Below are positions 48,688-57,384 of a stretch of 64,000 nt of DNA, one piece after another. Source of the stretch: Paenibacillus borealis (GTDB lineage Bacteria; Bacillota; Bacilli; Paenibacillales; Paenibacillaceae); the NCBI RefSeq assembly GCF_000758665.1, contig NZ_CP009285.1, positions 7,936,001-8,000,000 on the forward strand, given 5' to 3'. A program made the translations under genes and the position numbers. Each line of letters begins with the position of its first letter. Positions within the stretch are counted from its first letter, which is position 1. The notes under the pieces are model-generated. The model was not told the DNA's origin, did not search any database, and saw only the letters and a list, made by a program, of their open reading frames with translations.

Positions 48688-48697
48688 GCATTTTTTC

Positions 48698-51600
48698 CTA
48701 CCAGTTATTCCCCGCCCCCGATACCGTAAAGCCCGACGAAGTATTCAGGAACTTGCCGGAAGGCGCACCCGTAATCGTATTACTGTTGAACACAGACGCC
48801 CCGGTAGCGGAGCCTTGGATATACACGCCATAAGTCCCGGCGTTGATAATGTTGTTCGAAGCATAGGTCACGGAGATGTTCGGTGCCGGTTCTTCGATGA
48901 AGATCCCGGAGTAGGTGCTGTCCTGGATGGTGTTGCCGGATACTGTGACATTGAGATTCTGGGCTTTGCCGCTGTTGTTCAGCCAGTAGGCCCAGATCGC
49001 GCCGATCTGGTAGCCGTAATCACGGTGAGCCGATCCTGTACGTAGCAGCATATTGTTCTGAATAGTCAGGGTTCCGGTCATCGACGGAGGATTGAAGTTG
49101 GTTCCGAAGGAGATGCCTCCGCCCGTGCGAACGGTATCGGTGAGCAGGTTGCCAATGACCTTGTTGTCTTTACCGCCGTAAATGGCGATATTGTTCGCCA
49201 GGGTAGGAATCTGGACAGTGTTGTAGCTGAAGGTATTGTTGGTATCGAGATACGTATCTGACCACATGGCCATGCCGTCGTCGCCGCTGTTGCGGATGGA
49301 GTTGTTGGTAACGATGGTGTTCGAGGTGCCTCGGTGGAGATTGACACCGTCTGCCCACACATTCCGTACCCGGGAGTTTGAAATAGCAGCACCTGTCGTC
49401 TGGTTGGTCAACCAGAAGCCGACTTTGGCGTGCTCGATCCAGAGATTGGTGAGCGCCGAGTTGGTGGCAATGCCCTCCACTCCGGTTACACCGTAATAGT
49501 CATCGCGGATGATGTCGTTCGCACTGATCTTGAAATCGGTGAGCGTGACATTGCCGCCCTTCAGATAGATACCCGCGTAGTTACCGGAGAGCGTAGAATA
49601 CCAGATGCCTGCGCCTTTCATGGAAACTCCGCTGTCCAGATACAGTCTTGTGCCTGTAGAGTCATAAGCGGCACCTCTGGTGCCGTTGTTGAGGGTGAAG
49701 GTGCCCGCCGGAATCCATACGCCCTTATAGGTTCCGCCGGAGTTCTTCACCGCAGTAATGGCACTGTTGATAGCTGTAGTATCATCCGCTCCGTCATTCG
49801 CTACTGCTCCATAGTTCGCAATCGATACATAGCCGGTTGGCATCGTTAATGCCGCCGGGATCGCTTCAGTTTCAATCAAGTCTACGGTTACACTTGCGGT
49901 AGAGCTGTAGTTCAGGTTAGAAGCATTCCGCTGCAGCCTGATAACGGTTCCTGCCGGATAAGACTTATCCAGCATGACTGAAACCTCGTCATACATATGG
50001 GCCGGGGTTGTGGAGACCGTATTCGGGTTGTTGGACCAGATAGTGCTTCCGCCCTCCGTGCCCCATTCCCCATAGTTCCAGCTATATTTGGAAGTGAGAT
50101 TAACGTCCTTGAACAAGGTGCCGCCGATGTACATGCTGATTGCTGAATCAATCCCTGTGCCGGCAGCATTATCCGGAATGGAATAGCGCAACGTTACGCC
50201 TTGGGCTGGCTTCGCGAGTGTAATCTGCACATACTGCCCGGCAGATGTCAGTTTGACTGCTTTGCGGCCTGAAGCTTCGGAAGCCAGATTGCCCTGCACT
50301 GTGGATGACCCAATAAGCGCCCCGGTATAGGCGGCATTCTCAGCCTCGTAAGTGTCGTACGGCATAGTTGCGCCATATGAACCCGGAGAAGGCGTTGGCG
50401 TAGGCACCGGTGTCGGAGTTGGAGGCGGTGTTGCCGCCAGATTGATTTTATCCAGATTCACATTACCGGTGTCGGTGGTGTCGTATTTGTACATGATGGT
50501 ATTGCTGCCCGCATTCAAAACCAGCGTATCCAGCTTAGTGGACCAGGTGTTCCAATCCGCTGTAGCCGCGAGTGAAGTCTGGCGGATCTTGGTTCCATTT
50601 ACATAGATGCTTAAGGTCTGGGCTGCTGCCGAGCCATTGGCATATCGCACAGTTACGTCATAGCTCGCGGCACTTGGTGCGGTCACTGTGAATTTCACAG
50701 AGGCATTGCCCTTGTTGATATCGATGAAGCCGCCCACGAAGCCGCTGCCGCTATACCCGGCATGGTCAGCCGCTATTACTGCTCCGCCGGCCAGAGCAGC
50801 TGCCTCCGCTTCATAGGTTCCTGCTGGTGCCGCAGTTGGTGTCACGGTTGCTGTCGGCGATGCAGTTGGCGATGCTGTCGGTACCGGTGTCGGTGTCGCA
50901 GTTGGTGCTGGCGATGCTGTTGGGGTAGCTGTCGGCGCAACGGTTGGCGTTGCGGTAGGGACTGGTGATGCTGTTGGTGCCGCTCCCGATCCATAGACCT
51001 CGAATTCCGCCGCCTGCCCTGCCGATGCGCCCGAATTAGCAGTGAAGCTGACCCGTACATATCTTGCCGAAGCTGCGGCGAATGCAATACTGACCGTGTT
51101 GTTCGAGACCGGATTGAAGGTATAGGTCTGTGAAGCAGCAAGCGTATTGTAAGCCGTGTTATTCGTGCTTCCTGCAATGGACAACGTCTGCGTTCTGCTC
51201 CCCCAGGATGCCGGAAGCTTCAGAACTACTGCCCCCACATTCTGTGCGCTGCCAAGATCTACCGTCAATGTATTGGGGTAGGAGCCTGCCGCACCTTCGT
51301 AATAGCTTAAACTGTTGCCATCTACTGCACCCGCCGCAGGGAAGCCGGAGAAGGTATTATTGGCTGTAATGGATTGCCCGAGTGCCAGATTCGTGCCTAA
51401 GGCAGCATCTATACTGACATTATCCAGGTTCACATTGCCCGTATCCGCTGCATCAAATTTATAGCTTATCGTGTTGCCGCCGGAATTCAGTGATACGTTC
51501 TCTGTTTCCGTAGCCCACGTATTCCAGTCAGAGGTGGCCGGAAGTGAAATCTGTCTGAGCTTCGTGCCGTTAATATACAGGCTCAAGGTTTGAGGCGCAC

Positions 51601-51895
51601 CTGAACCATTAGCATATCTTAGCAGGGTTGTATAGTTGCCCGACGAGGAAACGTTTACACTAAATTGAACGGATACATTGCCTCTATTGTTATCTGTGTA
51701 TCCGCCGACGAAACCGGTTCCGGTATAGCCCGTGTGATCCGCAGCTGTAACTGCACCGCCGGTCAGCGTTGCCGCTTCTGCCTCATAGATCTGTGCCGCA
51801 GCAGATGCGACATTGACCAGCGGAACTGGAACCGCCAGTAAAGCCAGAATAAGCAAGTAAGCCGCGAGCTTGTGAAGCTTGAACCTTTTTAGCAT
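48698..51895 (-). CDS. Secreted GH87-type alpha-1,3-glucanase (mutanase) with CBM/discoidin modules
   Basis: 1065 residues. Signal peptide 1-32. CBM6/35-like domain about 36-165 (YEAEAATLTGGAV), discoidin-like about 167-300 (NLALGQSITANNTFSGFPA), a long Thr/Pro/Ala linker, a second CBM about 352-485, another linker, a third CBM-like part (YEAENAAYTG), then the catalytic beta-helix about 695-1065 (YGAVANDGADDTTAINSAI). Candidate catalytic acids are Asp849 (WADGVNLH) and Asp872/Asp873 (NSGDDGMAMWS), the GH87 pattern. It hydrolyses alpha-1,3-glucan of fungal walls or dental mutan. Single gene. Confidence 0.86.
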   Translation of the reverse strand: MLKRFKLHKLAAYLLILALLAVPVPLVNVASAAAQIYEAEAATLTGGAVTAADHTGYTGTGFVGGYTDNNRGNVSVQFSVNVSSSGNYTTLLRYANGSGAPQTLSLYINGTKLRQISLPATSDWNTWATETENVSLNSGGNTISYKFDAADTGNVNLDNVSIDAALGTNLALGQSITANNTFSGFPAAGAVDGNSLSYYEGAAGSYPNTLTVDLGSAQNVGAVVLKLPASWGSRTQTLSIAGSTNNTAYNTLAASQTYTFNPVSNNTVSIAFAAASARYVRVSFTANSGASAGQAAEFEVYGSGAAPTASPVPTATPTVAPTATPTASPAPTATPTPVPTASPTASPTATVTPTAAPAGTYEAEAAALAGGAVIAADHAGYSGSGFVGGFIDINKGNASVKFTVTAPSAASYDVTVRYANGSAAAQTLSIYVNGTKIRQTSLAATADWNTWSTKLDTLVLNAGSNTIMYKYDTTDTGNVNLDKINLAATPPPTPTPVPTPTPSPGSYGATMPYDTYEAENAAYTGALIGSSTVQGNLASEASGRKAVKLTSAGQYVQITLAKPAQGVTLRYSIPDNAAGTGIDSAISMYIGGTLFKDVNLTSKYSWNYGEWGTEGGSTIWSNNPNTVSTTPAHMYDEVSVMLDKSYPAGTVIRLQRNASNLNYSSTASVTVDLIETEAIPAALTMPTGYVSIANYGAVANDGADDTTAINSAITAVKNSGGTYKGVWIPAGTFTLNNGTRGAAYDSTGTRLYLDSGVSMKGAGIWYSTLSGNYAGIYLKGGNVTLTDFKISANDIIRDDYYGVTGVEGIATNSALTNLWIEHAKVGFWLTNQTTGAAISNSRVRNVWADGVNLHRGTSNTIVTNNSIRNSGDDGMAMWSDTYLDTNNTFSYNTVQIPTLANNIAIYGGKDNKVIGNLLTDTVRTGGGISFGTNFNPPSMTGTLTIQNNMLLRTGSAHRDYGYQIGAIWAYWLNNSGKAQNLNVTVSGNTIQDSTYSGIFIEEPAPNISVTYASNNIINAGTYGVYIQGSATGASVFNSNTITGAPSGKFLNTSSGFTVSGAGNNW

Positions 51896-52107
51896 GTAAT
51901 TACCTCCATTGTAAAATGAACTTGCAACTGAGACAGAAGAGAAGTGGTTGCCTCACCTTCCATCGTTCACTCTATGATGTATGCGCTCCATTAAGACGTA
52001 TGGGAGTAGCTGCAGAGGCAAGCAGGAGAAATTCAGGGCAATTGCACATCGGCCAAAAGAATCCGGAATCACCGAGGCATACGTCTAGTCCATTCCACAC
52101 TAGCCCT

Positions 52108-52116
52108 CATACGTTA
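52108..52116 (+). promoter_or_regulatory. Possible SigK/SigE-type -10 (CATACGTTA)
   Basis: CATACGTTA lies 54 bp upstream of the collagen-like gene start and resembles the CATAnnnTA -10 of mother-cell sigma factors. The -35 is not clear. A similar CATACGTCTA occurs at about 52078. Suggestive of sporulation control only. Confidence 0.3.
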
Positions 52117-52169
52117 TACAGAAGCCCGAGTGGTTATGTATAAACCTGACCGGCAGAAGGTGGGATAAC

Positions 52170-53777
52170 GTGAATAAGTCGGATGCAAATAAGCACAGAA
52201 AGCTGAAGCTGCAGCAATTCAAACGAAAACGGATCAAGCTTCCGCTCTACAGCACTACAACCTACAAATACAAAAGATATCTGAAAAAAAGTAGGATGCT
52301 AAGAGGGAAACGAAGTGCTAAAGGAGATTCTGCCTCCCAAAACGCTAAGTGCCCGCCAAGCGTGACAGCCGCTTCACCGGGCGTAATGAGTATGATGGAA
52401 CTCATGCAAAACATGGCTGCAATGGGGATGCAGGGAGCCACTGGCGCTGTAGGACTCATGGGCAGTATAGGCGTTATGGGCGCAACGGGCGCAATGGGCA
52501 GCATCGGACTTAGTGGCAGCATTGGAGCCATGGGCGCAACCGGGGCGACCGGCGCCATGGGCAGCATCGGGCTCATGGGCTCGATTGGAGCTATGGGCAG
52601 CATCGGGCTCATGGGCAATATTGGCGCCATGGGCGCAACCGGAGCGACGGGCGCGATGGGCAGCATCGGGCTCATGGGCAATATTGGCGCCATGGGCGCA
52701 ACCGGAGCGACGGGCGCGATGGGCAGCATCGGGCTCATGGGGGCGACCGGAGCGACCGGTTCGATGGGCAGCATCGGGCTCATGGGCTCGATTGGCCTCA
52801 TGGGGGCGACCGGAGCGACCGGTCCGATGGGCAGCATCGGGCTTATGGGCTCGATGGGCCTCATGGGCGTAACCGGAGCAACCGGGGCGACCGGAGCTAC
52901 AGGGACAATGGGACTCATGGGCTCGATGGGACTTATGGGCTCGATGGGGGCTATGGGTGAGATGGGCCTCATGGGGGCTATGGGCTTAATGGGCTTGATG
53001 GGTGTAACCGGAGTGACCGGAGCTACTGGGGCTACTGGGGCGATGGGTCTTATGGGTTTACCGGGAGCTGCCGGGCCACCCGGGGCTACCGGTGCGACCG
53101 GTGCGACCGGTGCGACCGGTGCGACCGGGGCGATGGGCCTTATGGGCTTGCCGGGAAATGCCGGACCGCCCGGAGCTACTGGCGCTACCGGGGATACTGG
53201 TGCGGCCGGAGCCACTGGTGCGACCGGATCCACTGGTGCGACCGGACCGGCAGGTGCAACGGGTTCAACGGGTATAACGGGTGCAGGCTCAGGATTCATC
53301 GAGACGCTGAAAATCGGGGATCTCAACACCCAGATCCCATTTAATGCCGGGGGCGGCAACAATCAGGCCATCGGAGCGCTCGCATTCAGCGGATCACAAA
53401 TAACGATTAACAGACTTGCAGCATATGTTACACAATTAGGCTCTACAGGTGTGTTCCAGATGGCTGTCCTGCAGCCCACCAGCTCTTCCCAGTCTACTGT
53501 TATTGGAGTAACCACAGTAGCAACCACTTTACAAGCTGGAATATTCATTCTGCCGCTGACGGCACCTCTGACGTTATCGGGGAATATTACGTATCAGCTT
53601 GCTGTCTACAACCAGGTTAACGGCTCCAACCTCGGAGGCCGGAGCACAGGCACCTCCGGGCTGGCAGCACCGCCGATCAATTTCAGATCACAGAACCTCA
53701 CGGGATTTACAACAGGCCAGTCTATCAATACGAGCGATTCTATCCTACTGTCGCCTTGGCTGGCGGGACTCGCTTAA
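52170..53777 (+). CDS. Methionine-rich collagen-like protein
   Basis: 535 residues. The first 50 residues are strongly basic (KHRKLKLQQFKRKRIKLP...) with no signal peptide. From residue 86 about 95 uninterrupted Gly-X-Y triplets follow, mostly GSI, GLM, GAM, GAT and GAT-GAT blocks: Met often fills the Y position and Pro is rare until the end. The last 160 residues are a beta-rich domain (FIETLKIGDLNTQIPFNAGG, NITYQLAVYNQVNGSN) comparable to BclA-like C-terminal trimerisation domains. GAAGGTGGGATAAC precedes a GTG start. Probably a spore-surface filament; the location is inferred. Confidence 0.8.
   Translation: MNKSDANKHRKLKLQQFKRKRIKLPLYSTTTYKYKRYLKKSRMLRGKRSAKGDSASQNAKCPPSVTAASPGVMSMMELMQNMAAMGMQGATGAVGLMGSIGVMGATGAMGSIGLSGSIGAMGATGATGAMGSIGLMGSIGAMGSIGLMGNIGAMGATGATGAMGSIGLMGNIGAMGATGATGAMGSIGLMGATGATGSMGSIGLMGSIGLMGATGATGPMGSIGLMGSMGLMGVTGATGATGATGTMGLMGSMGLMGSMGAMGEMGLMGAMGLMGLMGVTGVTGATGATGAMGLMGLPGAAGPPGATGATGATGATGATGAMGLMGLPGNAGPPGATGATGDTGAAGATGATGSTGATGPAGATGSTGITGAGSGFIETLKIGDLNTQIPFNAGGGNNQAIGALAFSGSQITINRLAAYVTQLGSTGVFQMAVLQPTSSSQSTVIGVTTVATTLQAGIFILPLTAPLTLSGNITYQLAVYNQVNGSNLGGRSTGTSGLAAPPINFRSQNLTGFTTGQSINTSDSILLSPWLAGLA
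52425..53285 (+). repeat. Gly-X-Y coding repeat tract
   Basis: Repetitive DNA for the collagen-like region. A block of about 63 bp (GCAATATTGGCGCCATGGGC and following) is duplicated exactly at about 52615-52740, and GCGACCGG units repeat near 53095-53130. The long proline-rich open frame on the opposite strand is a by-product. Confidence 0.9.
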
Positions 53778-53801
53778 TACTTCCTTGCCTGCGGTAAAAT
53801 A

Positions 53802-53838
53802 AAACTGGGACTGTCCTATAAATCGGCAGTCCCCGTTT
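53802..53838. terminator. Terminator between the collagen-like and immunity genes
   Basis: AAACTGGGACTG pairs with CAGTCCCCGTTT (one G-T/mismatch) followed by CTATATG; A-rich on the other side. It lies between converging genes. Confidence 0.75.
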
Positions 53839-53862
53839 CTATATGCCGGTCAAGCGCCCCGG

Positions 53863-55593
53863 CTAATCCAGCTCCGCACGCGAGAATAGATCCCGGATCA
53901 ATACGTCGTCCTCGCAAGCCCGCTTGAATGCGGAGGCGAAGGCTACGACCGCAGCTCCATCGGAGGAATACGCGCAGAACATACCGGCCTCCGGGTCAAA
54001 CCGGATAATTCCGGCCAGTTCAGGCATCTGTTCCTCAAGGAACACCGCAGCCAGAGAGCCCCAGTCATATCCATTGCCTTCGAATCCCTCTTCTTCCCGC
54101 GCAGCAAACACTTCGGCCTTGTAGCTGCCCGCGTTCAGAATCACGGATTTCCCGCCATTATCCTGCTCTACTATAATAAAAGGCTTAACATCCACAGCTT
54201 CCGTGGCTTCCGCCTCTCTCAGCTTCTCAAGCAATTGTTCCTCTGCTATATCCGTGAACCGCAGCGCTCCCTCACTCTCCACGATCATTCCCTGCCGCAA
54301 CCGTTCATCCAGCCAGTCGGAGATGAAGCCCGAGGCGTATCCGCCTGTGCTGAATTCTCCGCCGAACGCGATTATTTTCGAATAGTCCTCAAGATATTGG
54401 TCACGGCTGGTCTGCGGATAGGCGCTGGTGTACAGCCAGAACTCCAGATCATACATCAGGGTCGAGCGTTCGTCCGCATGAAGAGAGAAGTGGCCCTTCT
54501 CCTCAACAATGGCGGTGCAGATGCTGCGGATGATCCCCTCTATGTTATTCACTCCGGCAGCCTTATCGCACAGCTCCTGAAGCAGCGGAGAGAACTCTCC
54601 GGTGGCCACCTTCCGCAGATCGTCCTGCTTATCTTCCTCAGATGTATCATAGACCTCCTCGCTCACCAGACCGCGGATGAAGGCCTCATAATCCTTGGCC
54701 AGGAATGTGATCTCATAGTTGTTCTCCTGGTCCACATGAATAACCTCGGGTTCTCCCTCCGGGCCGCAGTAGCGGTAATCCAGCATCACCACATCGTGGC
54801 CTGCAGAAGGACAGTCCCCAATGACCACTCCAATATCCGGATACCCCCACTCCTCGATCATGAACGGGCTGCCCAGATCACCGCAGAGGGCGTAGCTTTT
54901 GTCCCGGCCGATACCGGCAATTCCCGAGATTGCGATATGATCTTCAGCCCAGGAGGTGGATTCCTCCACCGGGAAGCAGGTATTGCGGGGAATCCCGCCG
55001 TTCTGCTGCTTCATCATTGCGATGTAAGAGGACGGCAGCTTATAGCCCAGCTCCTGCTCCACAGAAGCAATCAAATCGTCATCGGGCGGCGCCGATACAT
55101 ACTCCTTCCGGGCATAGTCGCTGTCCTCCCAGAAATCCGAACAATATTCGATAAAAGCGCCAAGATCTCTTCCGCCCGCATCCCCCTGTGCAGTAGAGGC
55201 ACGCAGAGCTGCGGCGCGCCTTGCCTGCTCCCGCTTCTCCCGGTGCGCGCCGCTCCGGCTCCACTTCAGCAGCATTACGGTATCCCCGTCTCCGGGCTCT
55301 AATTCATCAGCACGCTCAAACGCATGGATTGCCTGTTGATACTGCTTCAAATAGTAATAGGAATACCCTATGCGAAAATGCCACAGCGGATCATTCCCGC
55401 CATCCCCCGCAATACTGAGCAGCTGCTCCAATGCCTCCCCGTAATGTTCCAGGTTGTTGTAGGCTCTGGCCAACTGGCTAATAGTCTCATAATCTCTTTC
55501 ATCCGGCGGAATCTCCTGAATGCGGTCCACAATCTGCTGATACTCATTTTCTTCATGCCAGCGTTTCAGCTGTGCCAGCAACTCCTCATCCAT
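53863..55593 (-). CDS. TPR - SMI1/KNR4 (SUKH) - Imm51 fusion protein
   Basis: 576 residues. Residues about 1-120 are TPR-like (YETISQLARAYNNLEHYGEA, WHFRIGYSYYYLKQYQQAIH). Residues about 160-320 form a SUKH domain (IASVEQELGYKLPSSYIAMM, KQQNGGIPRN, GIAGIGRDKSYA, VVMLDYR). A helical segment of about 130 residues follows. The C-terminus (AEVFAAREEEGFEGNGYDW, FDPEAGMFCAYSSDG) matches immunity domain Imm51. SUKH and Imm51 proteins neutralise polymorphic toxins, so this looks like a poly-immunity protein. The ATG at 55593 follows GGGGAGGCAGAGGC. No toxin gene is adjacent. Confidence 0.8.
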   Translation of the reverse strand: MDEELLAQLKRWHEENEYQQIVDRIQEIPPDERDYETISQLARAYNNLEHYGEALEQLLSIAGDGGNDPLWHFRIGYSYYYLKQYQQAIHAFERADELEPGDGDTVMLLKWSRSGAHREKREQARRAAALRASTAQGDAGGRDLGAFIEYCSDFWEDSDYARKEYVSAPPDDDLIASVEQELGYKLPSSYIAMMKQQNGGIPRNTCFPVEESTSWAEDHIAISGIAGIGRDKSYALCGDLGSPFMIEEWGYPDIGVVIGDCPSAGHDVVMLDYRYCGPEGEPEVIHVDQENNYEITFLAKDYEAFIRGLVSEEVYDTSEEDKQDDLRKVATGEFSPLLQELCDKAAGVNNIEGIIRSICTAIVEEKGHFSLHADERSTLMYDLEFWLYTSAYPQTSRDQYLEDYSKIIAFGGEFSTGGYASGFISDWLDERLRQGMIVESEGALRFTDIAEEQLLEKLREAEATEAVDVKPFIIVEQDNGGKSVILNAGSYKAEVFAAREEEGFEGNGYDWGSLAAVFLEEQMPELAGIIRFDPEAGMFCAYSSDGAAVVAFASAFKRACEDDVLIRDLFSRAELD

Positions 55594-55750
55594 GCCTCTG
55601 CCTCCCCATTGTGACACTGCAAATAAGCCCGTACCCGATCGCTGCCGGACTGCTTGCAGTCAGTTAAATCGCTATTACCCATTCACCCTGAATGGACAGG
55701 TCTAAACATAGGTTTGGGATATACCCCAAATATATAAATGCGTATTTTCA

Positions 55751-55796
55751 AAAAAGAGGCCATCCCCCGCCAACATCCGGCAAGGAACAGCCTCTT
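55751..55796 (-). terminator. Terminator of the ArsR/SRPBCC operon
   Basis: Reverse strand AAGAGGC pairs with GCCTCTT around a GC-rich loop, then TTTTGAAAA. It lies 47 bp after the stop at 55843. Nothing else is seen in 55594-55842. Confidence 0.65.
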
Positions 55797-55842
55797 CGTA
55801 TTATCACTCTCAGTACACTTATCTGCTCCGCTGCCTGTCCGG

Positions 55843-56355
55843 TTACTGAATCGCTTGCAGATGCTCCTCGAGACGGTCCCAGGTTTCGGTAATTCCCTGC
55901 TCCATCCCCATATCCATGACCGTCTTGAGCGCTTCTGCGGAATCGTATTTCGACCGGCTTACCAGCTTCGTACGGCCACCATCGTAATCTTCGAAGAGCA
56001 TCGTAACCAGCGTGGACGGCATGCCTTCGGTTTCATTACCTTCGGCATCCGAGAAGTAATCGGTATAGACAAAACTCTCACCGTCGGTGATCTCATGGTA
56101 GACCGCTTTGCCCCAGGATTCCATGCCGAAGAAATCGCCCTGCTTCTCATCCACACATTTCATACAGTAATGCCAGACGCCGCCCGGACGAAAATCAACG
56201 CTGCAGAAGGGAACAATCCAGCCGCGCGGGCCCCACCACTGCTTCAGATGCTCAGCCTCGGAGAATACTTTGAATACAAGCTCACGCGGTGCATCGAATA
56301 CACGTTCAAGAACCAGTTCAAGACCTTCTACTCTCGAAATCATTTTGCTGGACAT
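55843..56355 (-). CDS. SRPBCC (AHSA1/START-like) domain protein
   Basis: 170 residues of the YndB/AHSA1 type: LVLERVFDAPRELVFKVFSE, HLKQWWGPRGW, VDFRPGGVWHYCM and a late EGITETWDRLEEHL helix. These proteins have a deep hydrophobic pocket for lipids or aromatic ligands. The start at 56355 follows CGGGAGGGATTAGCA. It lies 19 bp after an ArsR-family gene, a very common two-gene arrangement in Bacillales, so it is co-transcribed. The ligand is unknown. Confidence 0.9.
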   Translation of the reverse strand: MSSKMISRVEGLELVLERVFDAPRELVFKVFSEAEHLKQWWGPRGWIVPFCSVDFRPGGVWHYCMKCVDEKQGDFFGMESWGKAVYHEITDGESFVYTDYFSDAEGNETEGMPSTLVTMLFEDYDGGRTKLVSRSKYDSAEALKTVMDMGMEQGITETWDRLEEHLQAIQ

Positions 56356-56374
56356 TGCTAATCCCTCCCGATAA

Positions 56375-56701
56375 TCATGAATTGTCTTTGGATTGCAGCT
56401 TCTGGAGATAGTCATCCAGATTGTCGAAGCGTTCACTCCACAGCTTACGGTAGGCTTCCAGCCAAGTATCCAATGCCTCCAGCGGCTCTGTACGCAGCCT
56501 GTAATTCCGGCGGTTCGCCGCCGCCTCTACCTCAACCAGTCCGGCTTCCAGCAGTACGCGCAAATGCTTCGAAGCCTGAGGCTGCCGCAGCTCCAGACGC
56601 TCAGCAATATCGCCTACGCTCAGCGGCCCGTCCTTCAGAATCTCTACCATCCGCAGGCGGGTGGGCTCGGCAAGTGCGCTAAATGTCGTTGTGTCCATCA
56701 T
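56375..56701 (-). CDS. ArsR-family regulator
   Basis: 108 residues, winged helix: TTFSALAEPTRLRMVEILKD, GPLSVGDIAERLELRQPQAS, KHLRVLLEAGLVEVEAAANR, RNYRLRTEPLEAL. There are no cysteines, so it is not a classical metal sensor; it belongs to the YczG/SdpR-like group that accompanies SRPBCC genes. AAAGGAAC precedes the ATG. It probably autoregulates the two-gene operon. Confidence 0.9.
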   Translation of the reverse strand: MMDTTTFSALAEPTRLRMVEILKDGPLSVGDIAERLELRQPQASKHLRVLLEAGLVEVEAAANRRNYRLRTEPLEALDTWLEAYRKLWSERFDNLDDYLQKLQSKDNS

Positions 56702-56815
56702 TCCGATGTTCCTTTAGTAAAGCTTGTATTATTTATTGGTGTTGTACACTTACAATATACCCGAAAAGGAATATTCTCGTCAAGGAATATTATAATTCAT
56801 TCTGCTAAATCAGTT

Positions 56816-57319
56816 TTATTGATTCGTTGAATAGACCTTAGCACTCAGCTCTGCTGCAGATTCATAATCCTCCGCCGGCGCAATAATTTGCAGATTCTTA
56901 CTCATACCGCCGCCCGCTTCCGGACCGGTGGGCTCGTAGAGAAGAATCTTAACACTGTCAAAGCTGCCTTTTTTCCAAATGGAGCCGAAAGCAAACCCGC
57001 TGGGCTTCCAATCATAATAGGTAATGTTTCCCCAGCCATTTCTTATCTCAGGATAGAACACGATATCGGACATCTCATACTTGCTGTAATCATATTTCTC
57101 AACTGTGATACGCCCATGGAACACCTGATTGCGGAATAAAGGCCGGTGAAGGCTGCCTTTAATATGTACCGTAGTTCTTTGCGCGGATGATGCGTCGCCG
57201 GTTCTGAATTCAACCGCCGGATAGCTGGTGTCAATCACTTTGGGGAAGCTATACATAGCGCAAAAAAGAATGCCTCCGATTAGCAGCAGTATGGTGAAAA
57301 TCAGCACTTTCCTCTTCAT
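56816..57319 (-). CDS. Unknown membrane-anchored protein
   Basis: 167 residues. One N-terminal hydrophobic helix (KVLIFTILLLIGGILFCAMYSF), then an extracellular beta-rich domain: FRTGDASSAQRTTVHIKGSL, FHGRITVEKYDYS, GNITYYDWKPSGFAFGSIWK, SVKILLYEPTG. I do not recognise a named family, although the layout is frequent in Paenibacillus as an uncharacterised conserved protein. It lies 65 bp after the kinase gene on the same strand and could be read from the same transcript. Confidence 0.65.
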   Translation of the reverse strand: MKRKVLIFTILLLIGGILFCAMYSFPKVIDTSYPAVEFRTGDASSAQRTTVHIKGSLHRPLFRNQVFHGRITVEKYDYSKYEMSDIVFYPEIRNGWGNITYYDWKPSGFAFGSIWKKGSFDSVKILLYEPTGPEAGGGMSKNLQIIAPAEDYESAAELSAKVYSTNQ

Positions 57320-57384
57320 ACATAACTTCCCCCTCAGCTCTTCAATCCATACCGATACCGTAAGTTACGCCGGTTAAAGTCAGC

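Noticed and set aside
51896..52169. A 75-codon forward frame upstream of the collagen-like gene
   Set aside because: No ribosome site and a composition unlike protein; the stretch more plausibly holds promoters.
52425..53285. Possible satellite or VNTR unrelated to coding
   Set aside because: The periodicity is 9/18 nt and fully explained by Gly-X-Y codons in one open frame.
52262..53362. A 366-codon proline-rich open frame opposite the collagen-like gene
   Set aside because: It is the exact antisense of Gly-X-Y codons, which read as Pro-rich on the other strand; it has no ribosome site and no independent features.
54235..55302. A 355-codon forward frame over the TPR-SUKH-Imm51 gene
   Set aside because: Antisense to a gene with recognisable SUKH and Imm51 segments; no ribosome site.
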